64,000 bases of DNA from Cupriavidus gilardii (GCF_013314895.1 NZ_JABTYE010000010.1:1-64000); one strand, 5' to 3'; shown: positions 9,259 through 19,050, counted from the first letter of the stretch. Notes: generated by a model from the letters alone, not told the origin. A program made the numbers and translations.

Positions 9259-10494
9259 ATGAATCCAAGCCCTTCCGCCCATCACGCCGCGCACCGCGAC
9301 CAGCCCGCCGCCTGGGGCGCGGTGCTGGCCATGTCGCTGGGCGCCTTCGCGCTGGTCGCCTCCGAATTCATGCCGGTCAGCCTGCTGACGCCGATCGCAG
9401 CCGACCTGCACATTACCGAGGGACAGGCCGGACAGGCCATCTCGATCTCCGGCGCCTTCGCGCTGCTGACGAGCCTGTTCATTTCGTCGCTGGCCGGCCG
9501 GCTGGACCGCAAGGTGCTGCTGGTGGGGCTGACGCTGTTGATGGCGGTATCGGGGACGGTCGTCGCGCTGGCGCCCAACTACGCGATCTTCATGGCCGGC
9601 CGGGCGCTGATCGGCGTGGCCATCGGCGGCTTCTGGTCGATGTCCGCCGCGACGGCGATGCGGCTGGTGCCGCAGCGGCATGTGCCGCGCGCGCTGGCGA
9701 TCCTGAACGGCGGCAATGCGTTGGCGACGGTGCTGGCCGCGCCGCTGGGCAGCTTTCTCGGCGCCATTGTCGGCTGGCGGTGGGCGTTCTTCGCCGTGGT
9801 GCCGGTGGCGATGATCGCGCTGGGCTGGAAGCTGCTGAGCCTGCCATCGATGGCGGGCCGGCGCACCGACGGCTCCACCAACGTCTTCCGGCTGCTGAGG
9901 CGGCCCGCCGTGGCATGGGGCATGGCGGCGGTCAGCCTCTTCTTCATGGGGCAGTTCGCACTGTTCACCTACCTGCGGCCCTTCCTGGAGACCGTGACGC
10001 ATGTCGACGTCGCCACGCTGTCGCTGATGCTGCTGATCGTCGGCGTCGCCGGCTTCGTCGGCACCACGGTGATCGGCGCGTTGCTGAACGATGGCCTGTA
10101 CCGGACGCTGATCGCGATCCCCGCCTTGATGGCAATCATCGCCGTGGCGCTCGTTGCCGCGGGAAGCTCGGTCGCCACGACGGCGGTGCTGCTGGGCTTC
10201 TGGGGACTGCTCGGCACCGCCGCGCCGGTCGGCTGGTGGACCTGGCTCGCAAGAACGCTGCCGCGGGACGCCGAAGCCGGCGGCGGCCTGATGGTGGCGA
10301 TCGTCCAGCTCGCCATCATGCTGGGCGCGACCGTGGGCGGCGTGCTGTTCGACTGGAGCGGCTACCGCGCGACCTTCGAGGCCAGCGCGGGGCTGTTGGT
10401 CATCGCCGCCATCCTGGCGGTATTGACCGCTCGCGCCGCGCGATCCGAAGCCTCGCCACCCGGGTCGGCCGCTACCGAGGCCTGCCTGCGTTGA
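9259..10494 (+). CDS. MFS transporter of the DHA1 (AraJ / NepI-like) drug exporter group
   Basis: This 411-residue inner-membrane protein has about 12 hydrophobic segments, the normal count for the family. The motif LAGRLDRKVLL in the loop after TM2 is the MFS motif A region, and the first segment SLGAFALVASEFMPVSLLTP is typical of the AraJ/NepI exporters. It would export small molecules against a proton gradient. The ATG at 9259 has no strong ribosome site (upstream is T-rich, TTTTTTTCACC). It follows the alcohol dehydrogenase by 139 bases and may belong to the same response to toxic compounds. The substrate is unknown. Confidence 0.82.
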   Translation: MNPSPSAHHAAHRDQPAAWGAVLAMSLGAFALVASEFMPVSLLTPIAADLHITEGQAGQAISISGAFALLTSLFISSLAGRLDRKVLLVGLTLLMAVSGTVVALAPNYAIFMAGRALIGVAIGGFWSMSAATAMRLVPQRHVPRALAILNGGNALATVLAAPLGSFLGAIVGWRWAFFAVVPVAMIALGWKLLSLPSMAGRRTDGSTNVFRLLRRPAVAWGMAAVSLFFMGQFALFTYLRPFLETVTHVDVATLSLMLLIVGVAGFVGTTVIGALLNDGLYRTLIAIPALMAIIAVALVAAGSSVATTAVLLGFWGLLGTAAPVGWWTWLARTLPRDAEAGGGLMVAIVQLAIMLGATVGGVLFDWSGYRATFEASAGLLVIAAILAVLTARAARSEASPPGSAATEACLR

Positions 10495-10627
10495 TCCATT
10501 GCTCGACCTGTCGCCGGGTCAGGCGATAGTCACACCGCTAACCCGCAGCATTGCCGGGCGCCAGCGGCGCTCGGTCATTGCAGCAGTACGCCTGCGGTAA
10601 AATGGCGCCCTGACGAACGTATCCTCT

Positions 10628-10676
10628 GGCCGCCGCTCTCGCCCTGTTCGGTGAATCGCCCGGCGGCCTTTTTGTT
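10628..10676 (+). promoter_or_regulatory. hairpin plus T-run in the trmB leader
   Basis: An 8-bp perfect stem (GGCCGCCG / CGGCGGCC) with a 25-base loop is followed at once by TTTTTGTT, ending three bases before the trmB ATG. A possible -10 (TAAAAT, 10598-10603) lies about 30 bases upstream. The layout is that of an attenuator or a short terminated leader RNA. Confidence 0.45.
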
Positions 10677-10679
10677 GCC

Positions 10680-11459
10680 ATGCTTCCCGACGAATCGACC
10701 CCTACCCTGCCCGACGACGAGATGTCCGGTGCTGCCGGCGACCCGAGCAGCCCCGCGGAAGACCCCGCCGCCAACGTCGCCCATCCGCGCCGCATCCGCT
10801 CCTTCGTGCGCCGGGCGGGACGGACCTCGACGGGCCAGCAGCGCGCCATCGAGGAGCTCGGCCCCCGCTTCGTGCTGCCCTACACCGGCCAGCCGCTGGA
10901 CTGGCAGGCAGCGTTCGGGCGCGAGGCGCCGTCGATCCTGGAGATCGGCTTCGGCATGGGGGAGACCACGGCGCATATCGCGCAGCTGCGGCCGCAGGAC
11001 AACTTCCTGGGCTGCGAGGTGCACGAGCCCGGCGTGGGCGCGCTGCTCAAGCTGATTGGCGAGCGCGGTATCGACAATATCCGGATCCTGCAGCACGACG
11101 CGGTGGAAGTGGTCGCCCACATGTTGACCGAGGAGTGCCTGGACGGCGTCCATATCTTCTTCCCCGATCCGTGGCACAAGAAGCGCCACAACAAGCGCCG
11201 GCTGGTGCAGCCGCCGCTGGTCAAGCTGCTGGCGAGCCGTTTGAAGTCCGGCGGCTATCTGCACTGTGCGACCGACTGGGAGGAGTACGCGCACCAGATG
11301 GTCGAGGTGCTGTCGGGCGAGCCCGCGCTGGCCAATACCTCCGACGCGCCCGGCGGCTTTGCCGAGCGGCCCGATTACCGGCCGGTGACCAAATTCGAGC
11401 GCCGCGGACTACGGCTGGGGCACGGTGTGTGGGATGTGGTGTTCCGCAAGCGGGGATGA
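10680..11459 (+). CDS. trmB: tRNA (guanine-N7-)-methyltransferase
   Basis: This 259-residue enzyme adds a methyl group from S-adenosylmethionine to N7 of G46 in tRNA. The SAM-binding motif appears as [11 protein letters not shown] (about residues 86-96). The family motif [14 protein letters not shown] (about 160-173) and the C-terminal TDWEEYA are decisive. The first 50 or so residues are an acidic/proline-rich extension before [11 protein letters not shown]. The ATG at 10680 lies directly after a hairpin and T-run and has no Shine-Dalgarno sequence; the ATG at 10722 is an alternative start that would shorten the extension. Downstream lies a palindromic intergenic repeat and the convergent uppP gene. 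Confidence 0.92.
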   Translation: MLPDESTPTLPDDEMSGAAGDPSSPAEDPAANVAHPRRIRSFVRRAGRTSTGQQRAIEELGPRFVLPYTGQPLDWQAAFGREAPSILEIGFGMGETTAHIAQLRPQDNFLGCEVHEPGVGALLKLIGERGIDNIRILQHDAVEVVAHMLTEECLDGVHIFFPDPWHKKRHNKRRLVQPPLVKLLASRLKSGGYLHCATDWEEYAHQMVEVLSGEPALANTSDAPGGFAERPDYRPVTKFERRGLRLGHGVWDVVFRKRG

Positions 11460-11494
11460 GCCAACGCTGAACCGTTCAGGCGCCCGACGGTGTT

Positions 11495-11523
11495 CTCCCT
11501 CTCCCGCGAGCGGGAGAGAGGAG
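11495..11523. repeat. CCTCTCCCGC-type intergenic palindrome, copy 1
   Basis: CTCCCTCTCCCGC, a 3-base loop and CGGGAGAGAGGAG form a hairpin between the convergent trmB and uppP genes. Related palindromes occur at 23020-23045 and 61742-61767. It could serve as a bidirectional terminator. Confidence 0.7.
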
Positions 11524-11550
11524 CAAACCCAGGGCAGAGTTCAACGCCAA

Positions 11551-12432
11551 TCAACCGTGCCAGGCCACGATGCCCAGCTGCGCGGTGGCCAGCACCAGAA
11601 CGCCGAACACGATCCGATACCAGGCGAACGGCTTGAAGTCGTGCGTCGCGACAAAACGCAGCAGCCAGCGCACGCACAGGAACGCGGACAGGAAGGCGAA
11701 CACGAAGCCGATCGCGAACACGCCGATGTCATCGGCCGACAGCAGGTTGCGCGCCTTGTATAGCTCATAGACGCTGGCGCCGAAGATCACCGGGATCGCC
11801 AGGAAGAACGAGAATTCGGTCGCGACCTGGCGCGACAGCCCGAACAGCATGCCGCCGATGATGGTTGCGCCCGAGCGCGAGGTGCCCGGCACCAGCGCGA
11901 AACACTGTGCGATGCCGACCTTCAGCGCATCGCGCCAGTTCATGTCGTCGACCGATTCGATGCGCGGCGCGCTGGCCTTGGCCGCTTCCAGCAGCGCATT
12001 GCCTTGCGGATGCGAGACCTGCCCGCGCCGGCTCTCGCGCCATTCGGCCAGCAGGATCACCAGCCCCCCGACGATAAAGGCGGTGGCCACCGTGATCGGG
12101 TTGAACAGATAGGCCTTGATCCATGGGCCGAGCAGAAAGGCCAGCGCGATCGCCGGCACCGTGGCGATGATCACGTTCATCGCGAAACGCTGGGCGCGCG
12201 GCTCGGTGGCAAGCCCGCCGACCACGTCGACGATGCGCCGGCGGAACTCCCAGCACACCGCCAGGATCGCGCCGAACTGGATCACGATCTCGAAGATCTT
12301 GCCCTTCTCGTCGTTGAAGTTCAGCAGCTCGCCGGCCAGGATCAGGTGCCCGGTGCTGGAGATCGGGAGAAACTCGGTCAGACCTTCGACGATGCCGAGG
12401 ATCAGGGCTTTGAGGGCAATGGCGATATCCAT
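11551..12432 (-). CDS. uppP: undecaprenyl-diphosphatase (BacA/UppP family)
   Basis: This 293-residue integral inner-membrane enzyme dephosphorylates undecaprenyl pyrophosphate to recycle the lipid carrier of peptidoglycan and O-antigen synthesis. Family motifs are present: [15 protein letters not shown] (about residues 16-30), which supplies catalytic glutamates, and PGTSRSGAT (about 181-189), the phosphate-binding loop. About eight hydrophobic segments are visible and the length is standard. The ATG at 12432 opens MDIAIALKA. The gene stands alone on the minus strand, convergent with trmB. Its product also serves the polysaccharide locus later in the window, but there is no operon link. Confidence 0.93.
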   Translation of the reverse strand: MDIAIALKALILGIVEGLTEFLPISSTGHLILAGELLNFNDEKGKIFEIVIQFGAILAVCWEFRRRIVDVVGGLATEPRAQRFAMNVIIATVPAIALAFLLGPWIKAYLFNPITVATAFIVGGLVILLAEWRESRRGQVSHPQGNALLEAAKASAPRIESVDDMNWRDALKVGIAQCFALVPGTSRSGATIIGGMLFGLSRQVATEFSFFLAIPVIFGASVYELYKARNLLSADDIGVFAIGFVFAFLSAFLCVRWLLRFVATHDFKPFAWYRIVFGVLVLATAQLGIVAWHG

Positions 12433-12602
12433 GCGATAACGGGCAATTGGAGCGATTCAGGGACAAGGCGCTCGCCGGCCGGCGCATTGGCGCAGCCACA
12501 CGAGCACGCGGTAATACCAGGGGACGACCCGTGGCGGCATGGCCATGCCGCCCTGCGAAGACCGTGCGAACGCCGGCTTCGCCATGCATATTGTTGTTGC
12601 TG

Positions 12603-13169
12603 TTACTGCCGGTTGATCTTGACGTTGATGCCATCCGGCAGCACGGTGATTGTACCGGGCTCGACACGCGAGCCGCCGAACTTCAGCTCGTCGGGCTTGA
12701 ACGTATAAAGCGGATAGTCCTGCAGCAGCTGCTCAGCCAGAATGCCGCCGAGCGCGTTCAGCTGGCGCGAGTACTGCTGCGGCAGGCCGGCCACGTCGAA
12801 CTGCTTGACCTCAGGATCCTGCAGCACCACGGACTTGGTCGCCGGGTCGTAGCGCAGCGCGCTGTCGAGCGCGAAGCGGCCCTTCATCGCCTCGCGGAAG
12901 AACAGCCGGTTGTCCAGCGTGGCGTCGAACGTGATGCTGACGCGATTGCGCTGCGGATCGAGCAGCAGCTGCGGGTTGGCAAGCTGGATGTCGAACAGCT
13001 GCATGTAGCGCTGGCTGAACGGGAATTTGCGCTCGAGCGCCGCCTGCAGCTGGCTCTGCGAGAAGGTGTAGTCGTTGCCGACCCAGCCGCAGCCGGCCAG
13101 CCAGGCCGTCAGGGTCAGCGCGGCCGTGCCGCAGGCCGCCAGCCAGCGCCGGCGAGAAATCGTGGCCAT
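12603..13169 (-). CDS. DUF1439 / YceB-like lipoprotein
   Basis: This 188-residue protein begins with a twin-arginine-like, basic N-terminus (ISRRRWL), a hydrophobic stretch, and a lipobox LAGC at about residues 24-27, so it is predicted to be a lipid-anchored periplasmic protein. The body fits the DUF1439 family (E. coli YceB): the segments FSQSQLQAALERKFPF, LDPQRNRVSITFDATL and DYPLYTFKPDEL are typical. Proteins of this kind have a lipid-binding-like beta fold, but no activity is established. It precedes the small cysteine-cluster protein gene on the same strand in the reverse sense (that gene lies 21 bases upstream), so the two are probably co-transcribed. Confidence 0.8.
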   Translation of the reverse strand: MATISRRRWLAACGTAALTLTAWLAGCGWVGNDYTFSQSQLQAALERKFPFSQRYMQLFDIQLANPQLLLDPQRNRVSITFDATLDNRLFFREAMKGRFALDSALRYDPATKSVVLQDPEVKQFDVAGLPQQYSRQLNALGGILAEQLLQDYPLYTFKPDELKFGGSRVEPGTITVLPDGINVKINRQ

Positions 13170-13190
13170 CCACAGGTCTCCAGGTTGGGG

Positions 13191-13481
13191 TCAGGCGCCC
13201 CGGGCCGATGCCGGCGCGGTCGCGACCTCAAGTTGCGTCAGCCAGTGCAGCGCCGCCTCGCGCGATTCGCCGCACATCTCCGCCGACGGCTGCAGGCCGC
13301 CGCAGAAGGCGGGCCGCTCGGGGCGGCCGAACACCGCGCAGCGCATATCGGGCAGCAATTGCGCGCACGGCACGCCGGCCGGCTTGCCGTGGGGCATGCC
13401 CGGCAGGGGCGAGGCGATCGACGGCGCGATACAGCAAGCGCCGCAACCGGCACGGCAGGAAACGTCAGACTGGCAGGGCAT
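13191..13481 (-). CDS. YkgJ-family cysteine-cluster protein
   Basis: This 96-residue protein has the CxxxCGACC cluster ([10 protein letters not shown], about residues 8-17) and later cysteines at [14 protein letters not shown] and MCGE, matching the YkgJ/UPF0153 group thought to bind zinc or iron. The N-terminal MPCQSD start at 13481 is the only plausible start. It lies upstream of the lipoprotein gene with a 21-base gap and diverges from the tetR efflux operon. Its function is unknown beyond probable metal binding. Confidence 0.8.
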   Translation of the reverse strand: MPCQSDVSCRAGCGACCIAPSIASPLPGMPHGKPAGVPCAQLLPDMRCAVFGRPERPAFCGGLQPSAEMCGESREAALHWLTQLEVATAPASARGA

Positions 13482-13686
13482 CGCAATGGTTCAGAACGCT
13501 TTGGCGGGAATCCGGCCGAGGTCGCGTTCACTCCGCCGACCGGCGCCAAAGCCGCCATTGTGCACCAGCGCATCGCCGGGGCCTGTGTTCCGGCCCACAT
13601 CCGCTGTCGCCCCCGGTCACCCACGGTCCTCATGCCCGGCCGCCGGCCGGCGCCGCGCTTGACCGCTCCCGGACCGCACACTACAT

Positions 13687-13706
13687 TACTGACCCATCGG
13701 TTATTA
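13687..13706 (+). promoter_or_regulatory. candidate TetR operator upstream of tetR
   Basis: The imperfect palindrome TACTGACC-catc-GGTTATTA (6 of 8 positions paired) lies 38 bases before the tetR start. TGACC-N4-GGTCA-like sites are common operators of efflux-linked TetR repressors, so this may be the autoregulatory site of the operon. Confidence 0.4.
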
Positions 13707-13743
13707 ACTTCGCCGCCCGCCTCGGCGCGGCGCCCCGCCTGCA

Positions 13744-14661
13744 GTGAACCCACCCCAAGCCCACCGCCTCGATGCCGCGACGCCGTCCGACGCGGCAGAA
13801 AGCCCGAGCGCCAGCGAAATCCACGGCGCGCCCGAAGCGCGACGCTGGTCGCGCCGCAAATCCGCCCGTCCGCAGGAGCTGGTGGCGGCCGCGCTCGAGC
13901 TGTTTGTCGAGCGCGGCTACGCGGCCACGCGGCTCGAGGACGTCGCCGCCGCGGCCGGCGTGTCGAAGGGTACGGTCTATCTGTACTTCGCCAACAAGCA
14001 GGAACTGTTCAAGACCGTCGTGCGCGAAAACCTGGTGCCGGCGCTGGTGCGCGGCACCGATCTGGTCGACACCTATGAGGGCTCCACCCCGGAGCTGCTG
14101 CGCGAACTGCTGCGCGGCTGGTGGGGCCTGATCGGGGCGACGCCGGTGGCGGGCCTGACCAAGCTGATCATGGCCGAATCCGCCAACTTCCCCGATATCG
14201 CCCGCTTCTACCACGAAGAAGTGATGGTGCCAGGCGACGAGCTGTTCGCGCGCGTGCTGGCACGCGGCGTCGCCCGCGGGGAATTCCGCGCGTTGCCCGC
14301 CAATCCGACCACCACGCTGATCTGTGCCCCGCTGGTGTTTCTGATGCTGTGGCAGCGCGCGTTCAGCATCGGCTCCGACCGGGACATCGATCCCGAGGCG
14401 TTTCTCGACAACCTGCTGCAGGTGCTGCTGTTCGGCCTGACCGCGGGCGCCGCCCGCGATACGCCGCTGCCGCCGCAGGTCGGGCCCTATGTCTGGGAAC
14501 AAATCCGCGACGAGATGCAGCAGGTGCAGGCCCAGGCCCGATCGCAAGGCGACGCGCCGGCCGATTCCGCCGCGCACGCCAACGGCCGCCCGGCCCCGGC
14601 CGTCTCTGCCGAACCGAACGAACCGAAACCGAAGCGCCGCCGCACCGGCCGTGCCCCCTGA
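13744..14661 (+). CDS. TetR-family regulator of the adjacent RND efflux operon
   Basis: This 305-residue protein has a variable N-terminus followed by a TetR helix-turn-helix (ELVAAALELFVERGYAATR, then AAAGVSKGTVYLYFANKQELF, about residues 45-95) and a helical ligand domain with WHG-type C-terminal features. A basic, low-complexity tail of about 50 residues is longer than usual. The gene directly precedes the membrane-fusion gene (stop at 14659-14661, next ATG at 14664), so it is the first gene of the efflux operon and probably represses it in response to a substrate. The ATG at 13744 follows a likely operator; an internal start near the HTH is possible. Confidence 0.85.
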   Translation: MNPPQAHRLDAATPSDAAESPSASEIHGAPEARRWSRRKSARPQELVAAALELFVERGYAATRLEDVAAAAGVSKGTVYLYFANKQELFKTVVRENLVPALVRGTDLVDTYEGSTPELLRELLRGWWGLIGATPVAGLTKLIMAESANFPDIARFYHEEVMVPGDELFARVLARGVARGEFRALPANPTTTLICAPLVFLMLWQRAFSIGSDRDIDPEAFLDNLLQVLLFGLTAGAARDTPLPPQVGPYVWEQIRDEMQQVQAQARSQGDAPADSAAHANGRPAPAVSAEPNEPKPKRRRTGRAP

Positions 14662-14663
14662 CG

Positions 14664-15788
14664 ATGAAGATCTCGCGTAACAAGCTGCTGCTCGCGGTGT
14701 TGGGCCTGGCCGTGCTGCTCGGCGCCGGCGCCATGGTGCGCAAGGCCAGCGGCAGCAAGCAGCCGCCGGCCGCGGCGGCCACTGCTCCGGCAGCCAATGT
14801 GGTCGAGCTGCTGCAGACCGACGTGGTCGCCGCCGGCACCCACGATCTGCGCGTGACCCTGCCGTTGTCGGGCAGCCTGCGCGCGCTGAACCAGGCTGCC
14901 GTCAAGGCGAAGGTCTCGGGCGAGGTGCGCGACGTGCTGGTGCGCGAGGGGGAGCCGGTGCGCGCCGGTCAGGTCATCGTGCGCATCGATCCGACCGAAT
15001 ACCAGGCCAAGGTCACGCAGGCGCGCGGACAGATGCTGGCCCAGCGCGGCCAGTACGAGAATGCGCGGCAGACGTACGAGCGCAATCGCGACCTGGTCGG
15101 GCGCGGCTTCATCTCGAAGACCGCGTTCGACAAGTTCCAGTCCGAGCTCGACGTGGCCAAGGCCAATCTCGATGCGGCCGAGGGCGGGCTGGCGGTCGCG
15201 CAGAAGGCGCTGGCCGATACCGTGGTCAAGTCGCCGCTGGACGGCATGGTCGCGGTGCGCTCGGTGCAGCCCGGCGAGAAGGTGTCGCCGGACACGGCAC
15301 TGCTCGAGGTGGTGGACCTGCGCGTGCTCGAACTGGAAGCGCCGGTGCCGATGGCCGATGTCGGGCGCGTGGCGATCGGCCAGCCGGTGCAGCTGGACGT
15401 CGAGGGCGCGGGCCGCTTCGAAGGCAAGCTGGTGCGCATCAATCCGGCGGTCACGCAGGGCACGCGCAGCATCATGGTCTATGTCCGCGTCGACAACCCC
15501 GAGCATCGGCTGCGCGCCGGCATGTTCGCCCAGGGCGGCCTGGTGCTGGGGCAGCGTACCGGTGTGGTGTCGGTGCCGATCACCGCGGTGCGCACCGAGG
15601 GCGAGCGCGCCTTCGTCTATGTGGTCGAGAACGGCGTGCTGGCCGAGCGGCCGGTGCAACTGGGCATTCGCGACGACAGCACCGGGCTGGTCGAGATCGC
15701 CGGCGGCCTGGCCAGCGGCGCGCAGGTCGTGCGCAGCAACCTCGGCACCTTGCGGGTCGGCAGTCAGGTTCGCCTGATCAAGGCCTGA
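14664..15788 (+). CDS. RND efflux periplasmic adaptor (membrane-fusion protein)
   Basis: This 374-residue protein has an uncleaved or anchored N-terminal hydrophobic segment (LLLAVLGLAVLLGAGAMV), then the lipoyl-like half motif (VKAKVSGEVRDVLVREGEPV, about residues 75-94). A coiled hairpin rich in Q, E and R follows (about 110-180), then the second lipoyl half (DTVVKSPLDGMVAVRSVQPGEKV). A beta-barrel and membrane-proximal domain complete it. It would link the RND pump at 15808 to an outer-membrane channel such as the TolC homologue at 20261. The start ATG lies two bases after the tetR stop, so translation is coupled. Confidence 0.9.
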   Translation: MKISRNKLLLAVLGLAVLLGAGAMVRKASGSKQPPAAAATAPAANVVELLQTDVVAAGTHDLRVTLPLSGSLRALNQAAVKAKVSGEVRDVLVREGEPVRAGQVIVRIDPTEYQAKVTQARGQMLAQRGQYENARQTYERNRDLVGRGFISKTAFDKFQSELDVAKANLDAAEGGLAVAQKALADTVVKSPLDGMVAVRSVQPGEKVSPDTALLEVVDLRVLELEAPVPMADVGRVAIGQPVQLDVEGAGRFEGKLVRINPAVTQGTRSIMVYVRVDNPEHRLRAGMFAQGGLVLGQRTGVVSVPITAVRTEGERAFVYVVENGVLAERPVQLGIRDDSTGLVEIAGGLASGAQVVRSNLGTLRVGSQVRLIKA

Positions 15789-15807
15789 ACGAGCGGAGCG
15801 CCCGATC

Positions 15808-18800
15808 ATGTGGTTCACGCGTCTGTCGATCCGCAACCCGGTGATGGCCACCATGATGATGATGGCCTTCATCGTGATCGGGCTGTTCTCGTATCAGCGG
15901 CTGCCGGTCGACCAGTTTCCGGACATCACCTTCCCGATCGTCGTGGTGCAGACCGAATACCCGGGCGCGCCGCCCGAATCGGTCGAGTCCGACGTCACGC
16001 GCAAGGTCGAGGAGATCGTCAATACGATCTCGGGCATCGACGAGATCTTCTCGCACTCGTACCAGGGCACCTCGGTGGTCGTGATCAAGTTCGACCTGTC
16101 GGTCGACGTGGCGCAGGCCGCGCAGGACGTGCGCGACAAGATCGCGCTGATCCGCCCGCAATTTCGCGACGAAGTGGAAGAGCCGCGCGTGCTGCGCTAC
16201 GACCCGTCGGACGCGCCGATCTTCCATCTGTCGGTATCGAACGCGCCCGGCTCCGCGCGCAGCCAGCGCGAGCTGACCACCATCGCCGACCAGATCGTGC
16301 GCAAGCGGCTGGAGACGGTGCGCGGCGTCGGCGCGATCAGCATCGTCGGCGGCACCAAGCGCGAGATCGAGATCCGCATCCGCCCCGCCCAGCTCGAAGC
16401 GCTGGGTATCGGCGTCGATCAGGTGATGAACGCGATCCGCAACGAGAACCAGGAGCTGCCGGCGGGCGAGCTGCGTTCGTCGGCGACCGAGACCGTGGTG
16501 CAGATCAAGGGCCGCGTGGTCGATCCGGCCGCGTTCAGGCAGATCATCGTCGCGCGTCGCGGCAATCAGCCGGTCACGCTCGAGCAGGTTGCCGAGGTGC
16601 GCGACGGCGAGCAGGAACAGGAGAGCCTGGCACTGCTGGGCGGCAAGCGCGCGCTGTTTCTGTCGGTGGTCAAGGCGCAGGGGCAGAACACCGTCGATAC
16701 GGTCGACGGCCTGATCCGCATGACCGACGAGGTGCGCAAGCTGGTGCCCGCCGGCGTGCAGCTGACCGTGATCAACGACAGCGCGCGCGGCATCCGGCGC
16801 AGCGTCGACGAGGTCCGCTCGACGCTGCTCGAAGGCGCCTTCCTGACGGTGGCGATCGTCTTCCTGTTCCTCGGCTCGTGGCGCAGCACGGTGATCACCG
16901 GCCTGACGCTGCCGATCGCGCTGATCGGCACCTTCGGCGTGATGTACCTGTTCGGCTTCACGCTGAACGTGATCACGCTGATGGCGCTGTCGCTGTGCGT
17001 CGGCCTGCTGATCGACGACGCCATCGTGGTGCGCGAGAACATCGTGCGGCACAACCTGATGGGCAAGAACCACCGCGCCGCGGCGCTCGACGGCACCGAG
17101 GAGATCGGCCTGGCGGTGCTGGCGACGACCTTCTCGATCGTCGCGGTGTTCCTGCCGGTCGGCTTCATGGGCGGCATCATCGGCCGCTTCTTCCATCAGT
17201 TCGGCATCACCGTGGTCGCCGCGGTGATGATCTCGATGTTCGTGTCGTTCACGCTGGACCCGATGCTGTCCTCGGTCTGGCACGATCCGGACCTGCACGG
17301 CACCGGCAACAAGCGCAGCTGGTACGGACGCAGCATCGGCCGGCTGCTGGACTGGTTCTCGGCGCGGATGGACGCGCTCGGCCACGGCTACGGCGCGATG
17401 CTGGGCTGGGCGCTGAAGCACCGGCTGGCGACGGCGCTGATCGCCGTGGCGACCTTCTTCGGCAGCTTCGCGCTGGTGCCGCTGATCGGTACCGAGTTCG
17501 TGCCGAACGCCGACCTGGGCGAGACGCAGATCGGCTTTACCACGCCGGTCGGCACGGCGCTGGAGGTCACCGAGGCCAAGGTGCGGCAGGTCGAGGCCGC
17601 GCTGCGCGAATTCCCGGAGGTCGCCTACACCTACGCCACCATCAATGCCGGCAACACGTCGGGCCGCAACAATGCGCTGGTATCGGTCCGGCTGGTCGAC
17701 CGCAAGCAGCGCGAGCGGACCACCGCCGAGCTCAATCCCTTGATCCGCGAGCGGATGAACCGCATCGCCGGCATCACGCTGACGATGGTCGGCATGCCCG
17801 ATGGCGCCGGGGGGCAGAAGGCGATCCAGGTCTCGCTGCAGGGCGACGACCTCGGCGAACTGAAGCGGCTGTCGGAGGAGGCGTCGCGCCGGATGCGGGC
17901 GATTCCGGGGCTGGTCGATCTCGATTCGAGCATGAAGGACGATCGCCCCACGGTGGAGGTGCGCATCCGTCGCGAGCTGGCCTCGGATCTGGGCATCGGC
18001 ATCACGCAGATCGGCAATGCCTTGCGGCCGCTGCTGGCGGGCGATGCGATCAGCAGCTGGCGCGCGCCGGACGACGAGAACTACGACGTGCGCGTGCGGC
18101 TGCCGAAGGACGCGCGCACCGGCATGGCGGACCTGTCCGCGCTGATGATCGCCAGCACGCAAACCAACCCCGACGGCTCGCCCAGGATGGTGCCGCTGCG
18201 CCAGATCGCCGAGCTGGTGCCGACCACCGGCGCCAACCAGATCAGCCGCCGCGACCTCAATCGCGAGGTGGAGCTGACCGCGAATACGGCCGGACGGTCG
18301 CAGGGCGAGGTGGCGCGCGACATCCAGCATGCGCTCGACGGCATGACCTGGCCGGTCGGCTACAAGTACCGCTTCGGCGGCTCGACCAAGTCGATGAACG
18401 AATCGTTCGGCTACGCGGTGTCGGCGCTCGCGCTGGCGGTGATCTTCATCTACATGATCCTGGCCTCGCAGTTCGCCAGCTTCTTCCAGCCGATCGCCAT
18501 CATGACGTCGCTGCCGCTGACGCTGATCGGCGTGTTCGCGGCGCTGCTGCTGTTCGGCTCGACGCTGAACATGTTCTCGATCATCGGCTTCATCATGCTG
18601 ATGGGCCTGGTCACCAAGAACGCGATCCTGCTGGTGGACTTCGCCAACCAGGCCAGGCGCGGCGAGCATGGCAAGGCGCCGCTGTCGCGCGAGGCCGCGC
18701 TGGTCGAGGCCGCCCGCGTGCGGCTGCGCCCGATCCTGATGACCACGCTGGCCATGATCTTCGGCATGGTGCCGCTGGCCTTCAGCCTTGGCGAAGGCGC

Positions 18801-19050
18801 CGAGCAGCGCGCACCGATGGGACAGACGGTAATCGGCGGCATCATCACGTCGTCGATCCTGACGCTGGTGGTAGTGCCGGTGATCTACACCTACCTGGAC
18901 GATCTGGGGGCCTGGCTGGCGCGGCGCTGGCGTGGCGAGGCGGCAACGCCGGCATCGCAGGGCGAGGCCGAAGCGGCCGCGGAAACAGACCACGCCCCCG
19001 CCGCCGACCCGGCCTCGCCGGCCCACGGGCGGCCGGCGAGCGCGGAATGA
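15808..19050 (+). CDS. RND-family inner-membrane efflux pump (AcrB/MdtC type)
   Basis: This 1080-residue proton-driven transporter of the hydrophobe/amphiphile efflux group has the expected length. It opens with a TM segment (NPVMATMMMMAFIVIGLF) and two large periplasmic loops (about residues 30-340 and 560-870). The TM4 proton-relay aspartates are visible in GLLIDDAIVVREN (about 401-413). The conserved F-x-P-x-G segment reads FLPVGFMGG. A hydrophilic tail follows the last TM. It is co-transcribed with tetR and the adaptor. No outer-membrane gene follows directly; TolC at 20261 is the nearest candidate. The substrate range is unknown. Confidence 0.93.
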   Translation: MWFTRLSIRNPVMATMMMMAFIVIGLFSYQRLPVDQFPDITFPIVVVQTEYPGAPPESVESDVTRKVEEIVNTISGIDEIFSHSYQGTSVVVIKFDLSVDVAQAAQDVRDKIALIRPQFRDEVEEPRVLRYDPSDAPIFHLSVSNAPGSARSQRELTTIADQIVRKRLETVRGVGAISIVGGTKREIEIRIRPAQLEALGIGVDQVMNAIRNENQELPAGELRSSATETVVQIKGRVVDPAAFRQIIVARRGNQPVTLEQVAEVRDGEQEQESLALLGGKRALFLSVVKAQGQNTVDTVDGLIRMTDEVRKLVPAGVQLTVINDSARGIRRSVDEVRSTLLEGAFLTVAIVFLFLGSWRSTVITGLTLPIALIGTFGVMYLFGFTLNVITLMALSLCVGLLIDDAIVVRENIVRHNLMGKNHRAAALDGTEEIGLAVLATTFSIVAVFLPVGFMGGIIGRFFHQFGITVVAAVMISMFVSFTLDPMLSSVWHDPDLHGTGNKRSWYGRSIGRLLDWFSARMDALGHGYGAMLGWALKHRLATALIAVATFFGSFALVPLIGTEFVPNADLGETQIGFTTPVGTALEVTEAKVRQVEAALREFPEVAYTYATINAGNTSGRNNALVSVRLVDRKQRERTTAELNPLIRERMNRIAGITLTMVGMPDGAGGQKAIQVSLQGDDLGELKRLSEEASRRMRAIPGLVDLDSSMKDDRPTVEVRIRRELASDLGIGITQIGNALRPLLAGDAISSWRAPDDENYDVRVRLPKDARTGMADLSALMIASTQTNPDGSPRMVPLRQIAELVPTTGANQISRRDLNREVELTANTAGRSQGEVARDIQHALDGMTWPVGYKYRFGGSTKSMNESFGYAVSALALAVIFIYMILASQFASFFQPIAIMTSLPLTLIGVFAALLLFGSTLNMFSIIGFIMLMGLVTKNAILLVDFANQARRGEHGKAPLSREAALVEAARVRLRPILMTTLAMIFGMVPLAFSLGEGAEQRAPMGQTVIGGIITSSILTLVVVPVIYTYLDDLGAWLARRWRGEAATPASQGEAEAAAETDHAPAADPASPAHGRPASAE

